Source: a virus
Strand: one strand, 5' to 3'
IMG/VR virus record: IMGVR_UViG_3300037330_000025
Coordinates: 1 to 31,499 of that record
Length of the DNA: 31,499 nt
Part shown: positions 6,513 to 12,607 of the stretch, in pieces
Numbering within the stretch: position 1 is the stretch's first letter
Layout: every line of letters starts with the position of its first letter
Notes under the pieces: model-generated
The model's input: only the letters and a program-made list of their open reading frames with translations
Told to the model about the DNA's origin: nothing
Databases searched by the model: none
Position numbers and translations under genes: made by a program

Positions 6513-6517
6513 AACAA

Positions 6518-6548
6518 CAAATATAAACTATTTAATTAGATAAACAAC
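6518..6548 (-). promoter_or_regulatory. Promoter of the primase operon (P3)
   Basis: Minus strand: GTTG (-33, 6548-6545), a 19-bp spacer beginning TTTATCTAATT, then TATATTTG (-7, 6525-6518). The -7 fits the Bacteroidetes consensus. The spacer begins with the TTTATC(T/C) word found at the same place in the four other promoters, but the following bases differ (AATT instead of GTTT), and the upstream GTTTAARTA block is missing. Transcription would start about 6 bases downstream, just before the leader structure. Confidence 0.7.
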
Positions 6549-6600
6549 ATCCATTTTATATAAATTTATAATTAACTGTATAACAATACATTAAGTAATT

Positions 6601-6702
6601 TAGTGCGGATAAACGGATTTATTTAGGATTTATACCCCCCCTTAATGATTTATGAATTATTCTCTCAACGGGGGGTATAGGAAAGCGTATTAATCCGTTT
6701 AT
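6601..6702. other. Nested inverted repeats: candidate replication origin
   Basis: Two inverted repeats are nested. The outer one is ATAAACGGATT (6609-6619) with AATCCGTTTAT (6692-6702), 11 bp perfect. The inner one is TATACCCCCC (6631-6640) with GGGGGGTATA (6670-6679), 10 bp perfect, loop 29. On the minus strand the left arm reads TTTATCCGCA, one base from the DnaA box TTATCCACA. A very AT-rich stretch follows (6520-6600). The site lies between the SSB-like and primase genes in the largest gene-free interval (6415-6760), where an origin is expected. Confidence 0.5.
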
Positions 6703-6738
6703 AAAAAAACCCTTTTACATTTCTGCAAAGGGGTTTTT
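6703..6738 (-). terminator. Rho-independent terminator after the SSB-like gene
   Basis: The minus strand reads AAAAACCC-CTTT, a loop, then AAA-A-GGGTTTTTTT: an 8-bp outer stem, a mismatch, three more pairs and a run of T. It lies 23 bases past the SSB-like stop codon and ends the early operon before the candidate origin. Confidence 0.8.
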
Positions 6739-6760
6739 ACCTATTGGATAATTAATATAT

Positions 6761-7438
6761 TTAGAAAGCTAGATCTTCATCATCTTTTTGTTCTATCTCT
6801 ATATCTTTTGCCTTAGCTCTAATGACCTCAGAACCTTCAGCGGTATAATCTATCATATAATCTTGTAACTCTTCAGCAAACGGCATTAGCTTACTTCTAT
6901 CTTTGATTGCGGTTGACTTTTTGAATACTGGTATAGAATAATTTACTTTACCTTTTTTAAGCTCTTTAGCCTCGGATACCTCTATCCAATTCTTGTCAAA
7001 ATTACTATCACCAATATCATTAATAAAATCCGAATAACTACTCACACCGCTTCCCTTTAGACTTATATTAATGATCTCAAGGTCGTTGGTAACAGCGTAA
7101 ATACTTCTGGCATAATGGCCACCAGCGGCAACTATAGAAGGCTTATTGTCTTTGTAGAGTCCGCTAGCAATGTTACCGCCTTTAAAGCTTTTAACTTGGA
7201 TCTCTTCGTTACCAATTTGGAATACCTCATTAGAGTAAATACCGCTTTCGCTTGCATCATTCCATCCTTTGACTGTGTGATAATGTTCTAATATCACAAA
7301 TTTAAAGGGAAGTGTAACTAAGATGTTTTCTTTTTTGTCTTTGTCGTAATATCCGAAACACTTTTCTTCAGATTTCCAGCTTAAAAATTTCTTTGCTGGG
7401 TTTTTACTTTTTGTTTCTGCTCTTTCTAACCAACTCAT
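6761..7438 (-). CDS. Single-stranded DNA-binding protein-like
   Basis: A 225-aa protein that opens with MSWLERAETKSKNPAKKFLSWKSEEKCFGYYD, typical of phage SSB-like proteins I recall from Bacteroidetes. It then shows many short beta strands consistent with an OB fold (VTLPFKFVILEHYHTVKGW, LEIINISLKGSGVSSY). The C-terminus EQKDDEDLAF is an acidic tail ending in Phe, the hallmark by which SSBs and T7 gp2.5-type proteins recruit replication partners. It is the last gene of the early operon, followed by a terminator, the candidate origin and the primase, which fits a role in coating single strands at the fork. Confidence 0.72.
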   Translation of the reverse strand: MSWLERAETKSKNPAKKFLSWKSEEKCFGYYDKDKKENILVTLPFKFVILEHYHTVKGWNDASESGIYSNEVFQIGNEEIQVKSFKGGNIASGLYKDNKPSIVAAGGHYARSIYAVTNDLEIINISLKGSGVSSYSDFINDIGDSNFDKNWIEVSEAKELKKGKVNYSIPVFKKSTAIKDRSKLMPFAEELQDYMIDYTAEGSEVIRAKAKDIEIEQKDDEDLAF

Positions 7439-7507
7439 AATATAAATGTTTTAAAATACGACTAAAATGCTGTAACCGCGTCAGCTCAATTTATAGCTTA
7501 AATATAC

Positions 7508-7951
7508 TTAAAATGTTATTATTATACTATCTTTAGTATAACTTTTTACAGGAACAGGATTAATTTCTTCGCCTGTATTTGGATCGACTACCGGTGATCC
7601 TGCTTTGCAAGCTGATTTAATAAGATCTTTGCGCTGCTTAAGTAGTTTTTCATAGTGGTCAATCATCCCGTCTTTTGAATAATCTAAGATCTCATAACCT
7701 TGACGGCTTTTGAAGTGTACACCGTTTAGTTTTAACTCTTCTGGGAGATCAAGGTTTGCTTTTAATTCTGTTTGGAAGGTATTAATCACTTCGCTTAATC
7801 TTACGAGCGTGGCCATTACCTCAAGTGGGTTAACGTTTCCGTTATCTAATATGTTTCTCGCTAATTCCAAGCCTTGCTTTTTAGCATCTTTTTTGCTAAA
7901 GTCTTGAGCAAAGTTTAAGTTTTCAAAATTTTCTACTGTTAAATCTTTCAT
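7508..7951 (-). CDS. Hypothetical protein, 147 aa, replication-associated by position
   Basis: A mostly helical protein with an acidic N-terminal half (KDAKKQGLELARNILDNG, VMATLVRLSEVINTF), a short strand region (VHFKSRQGYEILDY), a helix rich in lysine, and a beta C-terminus (YTKDSIIITF). There are no catalytic motifs that I recognise. It is directly upstream of the SSB-like gene, 69 bases away, in the early operon. Proteins of this size beside phage SSBs are sometimes recombination or SSB-partner proteins, but I have no sequence proof here. Function unknown. Confidence 0.75.
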   Translation of the reverse strand: MKDLTVENFENLNFAQDFSKKDAKKQGLELARNILDNGNVNPLEVMATLVRLSEVINTFQTELKANLDLPEELKLNGVHFKSRQGYEILDYSKDGMIDHYEKLLKQRKDLIKSACKAGSPVVDPNTGEEINPVPVKSYTKDSIIITF

Positions 7952-7966
7952 AGTTTCTAGTTTTTG

Positions 7967-8086
7967 TTAATCGTTAATGTCAGCTTCTTTGCATTGATCA
8001 TCGCAGTAAGTTCTAACGCACTCTTCGCCACAAAAAGCGCATTTGTTTTCTAAGTCTTGGTCGTCCTCTGGATTAGTCCATCCCAT
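7967..8086 (-). CDS. Small zinc-finger-like protein, 39 aa
   Basis: A 40-codon frame. After an acidic start (MGWTNPEDDQDLENK) it has five cysteines in 17 residues, at 16, 19, 23, 28 and 32 (CAFCGEECVRTYCDDQC), a pattern that could hold one zinc ion. Phages encode many such mini zinc proteins that bind nucleic acids or host factors. The spacing is tight (2 bases after the upstream stop, 15 bases before the next gene's start), which supports a real gene. Target unknown. Confidence 0.7.
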   Translation of the reverse strand: MGWTNPEDDQDLENKCAFCGEECVRTYCDDQCKEADIND

Positions 8087-8088
8087 AA

Positions 8089-8325
8089 TTAAATTATTAC
8101 ATTTTTAGAATATTGTTCTGAATTTAAATCCACTAACTCCCAAACTTTTGACTTTTTATAATTAGTCATTTGCTTATCTCCTGTTCTCCATCCGTTAACC
8201 TGGGTAACAGTTGAACCGAGTACATAAATACAAAAGTGTGTATAAGTTAAGTGAGGTTGATTCACTTTAATCTTATAAGTTTCAAAGATCAAATCCACAT
8301 CTATAATTTCTTTTATCTTTTTCAT
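8089..8325 (-). CDS. Hypothetical protein with possible helix-turn-helix, 78 aa
   Basis: I do not recognise a named family. Residues about 35-60 (YVLGSTVTQVNGWRTGDKQMTNYKKSKV) resemble the recognition part of a Cro/C1-type helix-turn-helix, where a turn is followed by a W-R-x-G string as in phage regulators. The N-terminal part is a helix (IKEIIDVDLIFETYKIKV). It is small, basic and in the early operon, so a role as a transcription or replication regulator is possible. It is separated from the 81-aa gene by 7 bases. Confidence 0.6.
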   Translation of the reverse strand: MKKIKEIIDVDLIFETYKIKVNQPHLTYTHFCIYVLGSTVTQVNGWRTGDKQMTNYKKSKVWELVDLNSEQYSKNVII

Positions 8326-8332
8326 TTTCTTG

Positions 8333-8578
8333 TTATTGTTTTTTGTAGTTATTGTTCAGGAATTCCAATGTTTGCTCAAAACTGATATTATTCTCTTCCA
8401 TAAATTCCATAAATGATGTAGGAAGGTTTGTTGTTTGTGTAATTACACTATCTATGGCTTTTGAGTCTAAACGATCATTTGTTTCTATTTCGTAAACATA
8501 AAAACACTTTTGATTCTCAATATAAGTATCTTTAAATTCTACATTTTTAATTACGATTTCTTTTACTTTATTTTTCAT
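8333..8578 (-). CDS. Hypothetical early protein, 81 aa
   Basis: An unrecognised 81-residue protein. The N-terminal half is probably beta (VKEIVIKNVEFKDTYIENQKCFYVYEIET), and the C-terminal half is helical and acidic (TSFMEFMEENNISFEQTLEFLNNNYKK). Its ATG overlaps the stop of the preceding gene by 4 bases (ATGA), indicating coupling. There is no signal peptide or metal-binding pattern. Early operon by position. Confidence 0.65.
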   Translation of the reverse strand: MKNKVKEIVIKNVEFKDTYIENQKCFYVYEIETNDRLDSKAIDSVITQTTNLPTSFMEFMEENNISFEQTLEFLNNNYKKQ

Positions 8579-8787
8579 GATAATAGCATTTGAAAGTTAA
8601 TTTTAAATTGTTCGTAAGAAATATTACTATCGTTTTTCATCTCTGTAATTTCTTTCAAGTTCTCGGAATACTTATTTCTTTTATTTGGTAGATAAGATTC
8701 GCATGAATTAGGGAGGTTTACCTCCATAACTAACCAGCCTTCTAAAATGCAAAATAAATAATATTCTTTTTCTGATTGTAATCCCAT
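8575..8787 (-). CDS. Hypothetical early protein, 70 aa
   Basis: I set the start at 8787 (MGLQSEKEYYLF). The frame is open to 8844, but that extension contains the -7 element and transcription start of promoter P4 and encodes an unlikely hydrophobic leader. The 70-aa product has a conserved-looking middle (LFCILEGWLVMEVNLPNSCESYLP) and a helical acidic C-terminus. No family recognised. It is the first gene after promoter P4, behind an A-rich leader like those of the other early genes. Confidence 0.65.
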   Translation of the reverse strand: MGLQSEKEYYLFCILEGWLVMEVNLPNSCESYLPNKRNKYSENLKEITEMKNDSNISYEQFKINFQMLLS

Positions 8788-8810
8788 AATTTTTAGTGTT
8801 TTTGTTTCTA

Positions 8811-8854
8811 CAAATATATAATTAATAAACAGATAAATGAACACTTACTTAAAC
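8811..8854 (-). promoter_or_regulatory. Promoter with DnaA-box-like operator (P4)
   Basis: Minus strand: GTTTAAGTA (8854-8846), TTCA (-33, 8841-8838), a 19-bp spacer beginning TTTATCTGTTT, then TATATTTG (-7, 8818-8811). From the upstream block through the first transcribed bases (TAGAAACAAAAACAC) it is almost identical to the promoter at 9313-9356, so one is a recent copy of the other. Confidence 0.8.
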
Positions 8855-9144
8855 TAATTTATTTTATAATTTTTGAATATCCAATATGTAAATAAGCTGA
8901 AATTATTTTGCACATCTATACAATTGGTAAAGAATGGGGAGAAACTACCTTTATACTTTGATGAATTGTTTTTAAACATCTTGATGTTGTTTTCTTCGCC
9001 AAATTTGATAATTAAATTATTTAAATGAATTTGCTGTTGCTTATGGCTTTTATTTATAGGCTTGCCAATGTCGATTTTACTTTCGTTTGCATTTAAAAAA
9101 CCTATAACACCATTTCCGGCTTTGATTGATTCGTAAACTCCCAT
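8854..9144 (-). CDS. Hypothetical early protein, 96 aa
   Basis: Unrecognised. The N-terminus (MGVYESIKAGNGVIGFLNANES) precedes a histidine- and glutamine-containing stretch (NKSHKQQQIHLNNLIIKFGEENN) and an aromatic C-terminal third (FSPFFTNCIDVQNNFSLFTYWIFKNY) that is hydrophobic but broken by polar residues. The start is 2 bases after the stop of the 47-aa gene, so the two are one unit from promoter P5. A membrane-associated role is possible but unproven. Confidence 0.6.
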   Translation of the reverse strand: MGVYESIKAGNGVIGFLNANESKIDIGKPINKSHKQQQIHLNNLIIKFGEENNIKMFKNNSSKYKGSFSPFFTNCIDVQNNFSLFTYWIFKNYKIN

Positions 9145-9146
9145 AA

Positions 9147-9290
9147 TTATTTGTTTTTATTATTAAGCTCTTTGGCGTATAAAGATGCGAAGTGCATTAG
9201 GGTGTTTTCAAAATCATCTTTTTCCAATCCCTCAAGCTTACTTTCATTAATTAATATTTGTTTATAATCCTTACTAGTGAAATGTTCCAT
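9147..9290 (-). CDS. Hypothetical early protein, 47 aa
   Basis: A 48-codon frame starting MEHFTSKDYK, acidic and almost wholly helical (KQILINESKLEGLEKDDFENTLMHFASLYAKELNNKNK). It is the first gene behind promoter P5, with an A-rich leader and no other start codon between. Size, position and tight spacing to the next ATG support a real early gene. Such first-expressed small phage proteins often bind host factors, but nothing specific can be said. Confidence 0.65.
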   Translation of the reverse strand: MEHFTSKDYKQILINESKLEGLEKDDFENTLMHFASLYAKELNNKNK

Positions 9291-9312
9291 AATTTTGTGT
9301 TTTTGTTTCTAC

Positions 9313-9356
9313 AAATATATATTTAATAAACAGATAAATGAACACTTACTTAAACT
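9313..9356 (-). promoter_or_regulatory. Promoter with DnaA-box-like operator (P5)
   Basis: Minus strand: GTTTAAGTA (9356-9348), TTCA (-33, 9343-9340), a 19-bp spacer beginning TTTATCTGTTT, TATATTTG (-7, 9320-9313). It is the first promoter after the late-block terminator at 9380-9409 and opens the early region. Confidence 0.8.
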
Positions 9357-9379
9357 AATATCTGTTAAAGTTTAGGCAT

Positions 9380-9409
9380 AAAAAAACCCCTAACATTTAT
9401 GAAAGGGGC
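9380..9409 (-). terminator. Terminator at the end of the second late block
   Basis: Minus strand: CCCCT (9408-9404), a loop, AGGGG (9391-9387), followed by seven T (9386-9380). The stem is only 5 bp but GC-rich with a perfect T-run. It separates the virion/lysis genes from early promoter P5. Confidence 0.7.
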
Positions 9410-9446
9410 TAAAACTAAAAACATGAAAGGACAAATATAATACTTT

Positions 9447-9950
9447 TTATTTAAACCTATAGAAATTATTACTAGATTTTGCAATATCACCAGCAATCCC
9501 CGGAGCGTTGTTTATTCTTACGGATTGTATAATTTTACCTTTTTTGTTTCTTATCACAGTATAGGACACCCAGCGATGTTTGCAGTTGACCCCGCCTTTA
9601 TATTTCCAAATGGAATAATTTTGTCTATTGTGGCCAAAGCTCTTATTTCTACCTTGGAAGGACATTATGTTAATCTCTTCTTTAGTATAGAATTTATTTA
9701 TGCGGATCAGCTCTTTGCAAAAATTACGCTCAGGAGAAGGACCTTGATACTTATACACAAGCTTTTCACCCAGTATTCGTGTTACTGCCCCAATGGAACT
9801 AATTAACCCAGCCAACTCTTGATCTTGTGTTTGCTGATCGACTAGATCAATGTAATCCATTTCGCCAAAAACTAAATCCTCCTTGATTGAGAATCCGTAT
9901 TTTCTAGCCAATCTTATTACATTGTCTTTTTCTATATCAATATCATCCAT
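9447..9950 (-). CDS. Bacteroidetes phage virion-type protein with GG-NCKHRW motif
   Basis: I place the start at 9950 (MDDIDIEK), 8 bases into the end of the holin-like gene. The frame is open to 10004, but that would overlap it by 62 bases. In the 167-aa form, the C-terminal half has the pattern NFCKELI (Cys78), FYTKEEINIMS, then YKGGVNCKHRW (119-127). This FC...EEI...GG.NC.H series occurs in structural proteins of Bacteroidetes phages and resembles the C-terminal Cys/His motif of MuF-type head proteins. It is the last gene before the terminator of the late block. I infer a virion or injected protein. The enzymatic role, if any, is unknown. Confidence 0.6.
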   Translation of the reverse strand: MDDIDIEKDNVIRLARKYGFSIKEDLVFGEMDYIDLVDQQTQDQELAGLISSIGAVTRILGEKLVYKYQGPSPERNFCKELIRINKFYTKEEINIMSFQGRNKSFGHNRQNYSIWKYKGGVNCKHRWVSYTVIRNKKGKIIQSVRINNAPGIAGDIAKSSNNFYRFK

Positions 9951-10428
9951 GATTTGTGGTAATTTTTTTAAATTTTTCGACACCTCTACTTCCAAAATAA
10001 GCAAGGTAAACGGTAACTAATAGAGTCTTAAGCAAGTCAACCCATACAGGATCGATGTTAAAATTAATGCTAGAACTATCCAAAACAATAAAACAAGTCA
10101 TTGCAAGTGTAAGAAATCCTAAACAAAGCGGTCTAATATTCTTACTTAGGAATGAATCTGATTCCATGTCATACTTCCAACGGTCAGAAATATTTTTCAT
10201 ATCCTCCTTATCCATTTCTATTTGCGCTAATAGCATTTGTTTGTCTAAGTCTGATATATTAGGTTCACCCTTTATTTTCTCTCCTAAGGCAGTTAGGGCT
10301 TGTACACCCGTAATACTACCAGCGATGGTCAAAAGCTCAGGAGCAATGTTCTTACCTTGGTCTATTAGCCACCTAAGAGAGTCGCCTACTCTTGTAGTAC
10401 CGTTTTTTTTCTTATAACTTGATTTCAT
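9943..10428 (-). CDS. Holin-like membrane protein (3TM holin family type)
   Basis: A 161-aa protein with a basic N-terminus and a moderately hydrophobic segment at about 31-48 (ELLTIAGSITGVQALTAL). A charged helix follows at 60-90, then two strong membrane spans at about 101-117 (LCLGFLTLAMTCFIVLD) and 129-146 (VDLLKTLLVTVYLAYFG), and a lysine-rich tail. The string SDSFLSKNIRPL before the first span matches the 3TM holin family found in phages and gene-transfer agents. It would form the inner-membrane lesion at lysis. The DUF5675 and phosphoesterase genes are just upstream in the same operon. Confidence 0.7.
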   Translation of the reverse strand: MKSSYKKKNGTTRVGDSLRWLIDQGKNIAPELLTIAGSITGVQALTALGEKIKGEPNISDLDKQMLLAQIEMDKEDMKNISDRWKYDMESDSFLSKNIRPLCLGFLTLAMTCFIVLDSSSINFNIDPVWVDLLKTLLVTVYLAYFGSRGVEKFKKITTNHG

Positions 10429-10432
10429 ATTA

Positions 10433-11650
10433 TTATATTGTGTTATCTAACATTTTTGGAAGTCCCTTATCATTTGCCCAAATTATACTATACCCAGCAT
10501 TTGCATTATATCCAAGCGTTTCGCTATAATAATTGCCAGTGAAGAACGGCTTAAGCGTTAATCTTCTTAGCATTAGCTTGTCGTCTTGTATTACTTGGTA
10601 TTTGCTTCTTTGCTTTGCAGTAAGTTTCTCCATTGCTTTATGAAGGTGCGCTTCTGTGATGAAATTGTATTTTCCATGTGCACCGTATAAGCTTACTAGT
10701 TCTTCAGATGTTTTTGAGCTCACGACTTTGTCACCATGCAGGATAATGTGGTTAATACCTTGCACTTCGTGAGATATAACGTAAGGGTGAAACTCTACAT
10801 TGTAACCTAATAGTTCAAGACAATAAGCAATAATTTCTGCTGCACCTCCTTTGACGTCCTCTTTGTTATCTTTGCTTATTCTATCATGATTACCCCCTAT
10901 TATCTTAACAGTATCTAAGTTGTTAATCTTGCTTAGTGCTTCATGTAGTAATTTTGTACATAACTTAATTACGTTTGCACCTATCATTTTTGAATCCATA
11001 GAGTGCCAAGAATTAATATGGTTAAGCCCCGTGAAACTCTCTATTAGGTCGCCTTGTATGTGTACATGTCTCTTTGCAAATCGTAAATCATTAAAGTCTT
11101 TTATACTTGTAAGTAATCCGTTTTTGAGGATTTGAGTGTTAAAATCTCTTGTCTTAACTAGTTCCTCTATCATTGCACCAAAATGCAAATCAGCCCACTT
11201 TAGTACACCTTCTGTGTTAGTTTGCTCGTCTACTTGTAATGGATTATAAGTCTTTTTTAATTCTTGAGCTAAGGTTTGTTTTAGTTCCTCAACGTCAAAA
11301 TCGTTTTCTACTTTATGATCTACAAAATCAATGTGATAAGAAGGTTCTTTATAGTGGTATGGCAACCACTTTGCCCTTATCATGTCTTTGTACGGAAGGT
11401 TGTACTTTTCGCAGTACTCCTTTGGCGTAAGTATCTTATTTGTAATGGGACACCAAGCACTAAGAAAAAACTCTTCGCTGTTGTATCTATCTGATTTGAT
11501 AGCTTTGTCTTCTAATTCTTGACCTTGTGTTAATTTATTGTATTCTTTTATTTTTCTATCATCTAGCGCATATCTGTGATGTTTATTCGGCTCAATACCT
11601 AGTTTGTTTAATATTTCTGTATCTGTAATTCTGAATCTTTTATTTCTCAC
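10433..11650 (-). CDS. Calcineurin-like metallophosphoesterase, 405 aa
   Basis: All metal-ligand motifs of the calcineurin-like family are present in order: D154-L-H156 (ADLHFG), G200-D201 (QGDLIES), G253-N254-H255-D256 (GGNHDR), H305-G306-D307 (LHGDK) and H335-L-H337 (EAHLH), so it should bind two metals and be active. The N-terminal 140 residues are helical and charged with possible DNA-binding character (RFRITDTEILNKLGIEPNKHHRY). The substrate cannot be read from sequence. Nuclease, nucleotide or phosphodiester repair and counter-defence roles are all known in this superfamily. Unusually, it lies in the late block between lysis-type genes, not in the replication region. Confidence 0.88.
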   Translation of the reverse strand: MRNKRFRITDTEILNKLGIEPNKHHRYALDDRKIKEYNKLTQGQELEDKAIKSDRYNSEEFFLSAWCPITNKILTPKEYCEKYNLPYKDMIRAKWLPYHYKEPSYHIDFVDHKVENDFDVEELKQTLAQELKKTYNPLQVDEQTNTEGVLKWADLHFGAMIEELVKTRDFNTQILKNGLLTSIKDFNDLRFAKRHVHIQGDLIESFTGLNHINSWHSMDSKMIGANVIKLCTKLLHEALSKINNLDTVKIIGGNHDRISKDNKEDVKGGAAEIIAYCLELLGYNVEFHPYVISHEVQGINHIILHGDKVVSSKTSEELVSLYGAHGKYNFITEAHLHKAMEKLTAKQRSKYQVIQDDKLMLRRLTLKPFFTGNYYSETLGYNANAGYSIIWANDKGLPKMLDNTI

Positions 11651-11682
11651 AGTTTAGTTTTGGTAAAGGTAATGAATATAAA

Positions 11683-12093
11683 TTACCTTATCTGAATCAT
11701 AATGAAGTCTATATTCTTAAGATAGCTTAATAGTTCTTTTACAGCGTTTTGGCTATCTACAACGTCAATAAGTCCATCGTTGTTAATGTCTCTTAAGAAT
11801 CTACCTATCAATATACAACCTAATATGTCAGAATAATAATTGCCCTTATGTATTAGTATTTCTGATCGGTTTGGCACGTCTTGAAGCCACAAAGAAGATC
11901 CAAACTTAGGTGAGTTGTGTTTTCTTGCCTTATAATTACCTGTCGGAATACACGACACCCTTCCTTTATTATCTAGCCAAGGCAATTCTAATGAATCCCA
12001 TTTTGAAATTACTGAGTCATTTGTACCTAATAAGTACAAGCATCCAATAGTTTGTTTTTCTTCAGGCGAGTAACGATCTATTAGTAGTTTCAT
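11683..12093 (-). CDS. DUF5675 family protein, possible cell-wall enzyme
   Basis: A 136-aa protein with the DUF5675 pattern: a beta N-terminus (LLIDRY...IGCLYL), then CIPTGNYKARKHNSP, then SEILIHKGNYYSDILGCILIG. The last has a conserved His and Cys (IHxGN...GC), reminiscent of L,D-transpeptidase-like active sites. Near the C-terminus DINNDGLIDVVD is a calcium-loop (dockerin/EF-hand-like) string, present in many members of the family as I recall them. It overlaps the membrane coiled-coil gene by 4 bases and precedes the holin-like gene region. No classical lysozyme or amidase is seen in this genome, so it is the best endolysin-related candidate, but weakly so. Confidence 0.7.
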   Translation of the reverse strand: MKLLIDRYSPEEKQTIGCLYLLGTNDSVISKWDSLELPWLDNKGRVSCIPTGNYKARKHNSPKFGSSLWLQDVPNRSEILIHKGNYYSDILGCILIGRFLRDINNDGLIDVVDSQNAVKELLSYLKNIDFIMIQIR

Positions 12094-12398
12094 TTCCTGT
12101 ATTTTTTTAGTTGTCCTAAAAGTAACTTATTTTCCTCTCTTAACGCTGTAACCTCGAATTTTAACTCTTGTATCTCCTTTGTTTGGTGGTTCATTTTCTC
12201 GGTCATGTTTTCAATAAAAGCGTTGTTTGCCTCAGCCATAAGCTTGTAAGCCTTACCAATCTCTAAATTAGCATTACTTTCTTTTGTCTTTTCTGCTGAT
12301 TTTTTAAGCTTCTTACCTGTAAAAAAACTAGCTATAGTGGTTGCAACTCCAATCGTTGAAGCGACTATTGTTGAGAAGTTATCTGATATTAAGCTCAT
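12090..12398 (-). CDS. Membrane-anchored coiled-coil protein, 102 aa (lysis-region)
   Basis: One N-terminal membrane span (about residues 8-28, TIVASTIGVATTIASFFTG) is followed by a lysine patch (KKLKKSAEK) and then a long coiled coil to the C-terminus (EIQELKFEVTALREENKLLLGQLKK). An i-spanin has this layout, but the positive patch after the span suggests that the coiled coil faces the cytoplasm. A holin or antiholin accessory protein is therefore equally possible. It overlaps both neighbours by 4 bases, so it is tightly coupled to the DUF5675 gene. Confidence 0.65.
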   Translation of the reverse strand: MSLISDNFSTIVASTIGVATTIASFFTGKKLKKSAEKTKESNANLEIGKAYKLMAEANNAFIENMTEKMNHQTKEIQELKFEVTALREENKLLLGQLKKYRK

Positions 12399-12607
12399 GC
12401 TTCTAAGTTATTAGACCAACTATCTGGTAAACTATGTACAAGAGTCATATCGGTTTCGTATTTGTCATGTTTTGATATAGCAAAGCCTTGACCGTTTTCA
12501 TTTCTTATTACATTAGCCCACCTGTCTGTTGAATCTTGATAGTTCTCTCCTATAACTACTAGACTATTGTAAGCTTCGCTATCTTTCTTTGTGCCTTTGT
12601 AGTACAT
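12395..12607 (-). CDS. Hypothetical late protein, 70 aa
   Basis: Unrecognised 70-residue protein (MYYKGTKKDSEAYNSLVVIGENYQ...). Predicted beta-rich with tryptophans (DRWANVIRNENGQGFAISKH). Its ATG and TAG overlap both neighbours by 1-4 bases. Similar short proteins follow receptor-binding or tip proteins in Bacteroidetes phages as I recall them, so it may be a small virion or chaperone protein. No motif supports a narrower call. Confidence 0.6.
   Translation of the reverse strand: MYYKGTKKDSEAYNSLVVIGENYQDSTDRWANVIRNENGQGFAISKHDKYETDMTLVHSLPDSWSNNLEA

Noticed and set aside
6501-6518. GTTG/CAAC stem closing segment A of the primase leader, parallel to the GUAG/CUAC hairpin of the HNH leader
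   Set aside because: The GTTG begins within the -7 element, so it is probably not transcribed. Only the A/A' and B/B' pairings are kept.
8788-8844. Longer N-terminus of the 70-aa early protein (start at 8844)
   Set aside because: It contains promoter P4, and the extra residues form an implausible hydrophobic leader.
9432-9439. TATATTTG on the minus strand just after the 9447 stop codon, a possible extra promoter
   Set aside because: There is no -33 element or operator word at the right distance, and any transcript would meet the terminator at 9380-9409 within about 20 bases.
9951-10004. Longer N-terminus of the GG-NCKHRW protein (start at 10004)
   Set aside because: It would overlap the holin-like gene by 62 bases, whereas the ATG at 9950 gives the 4-10 base overlap usual in this genome.
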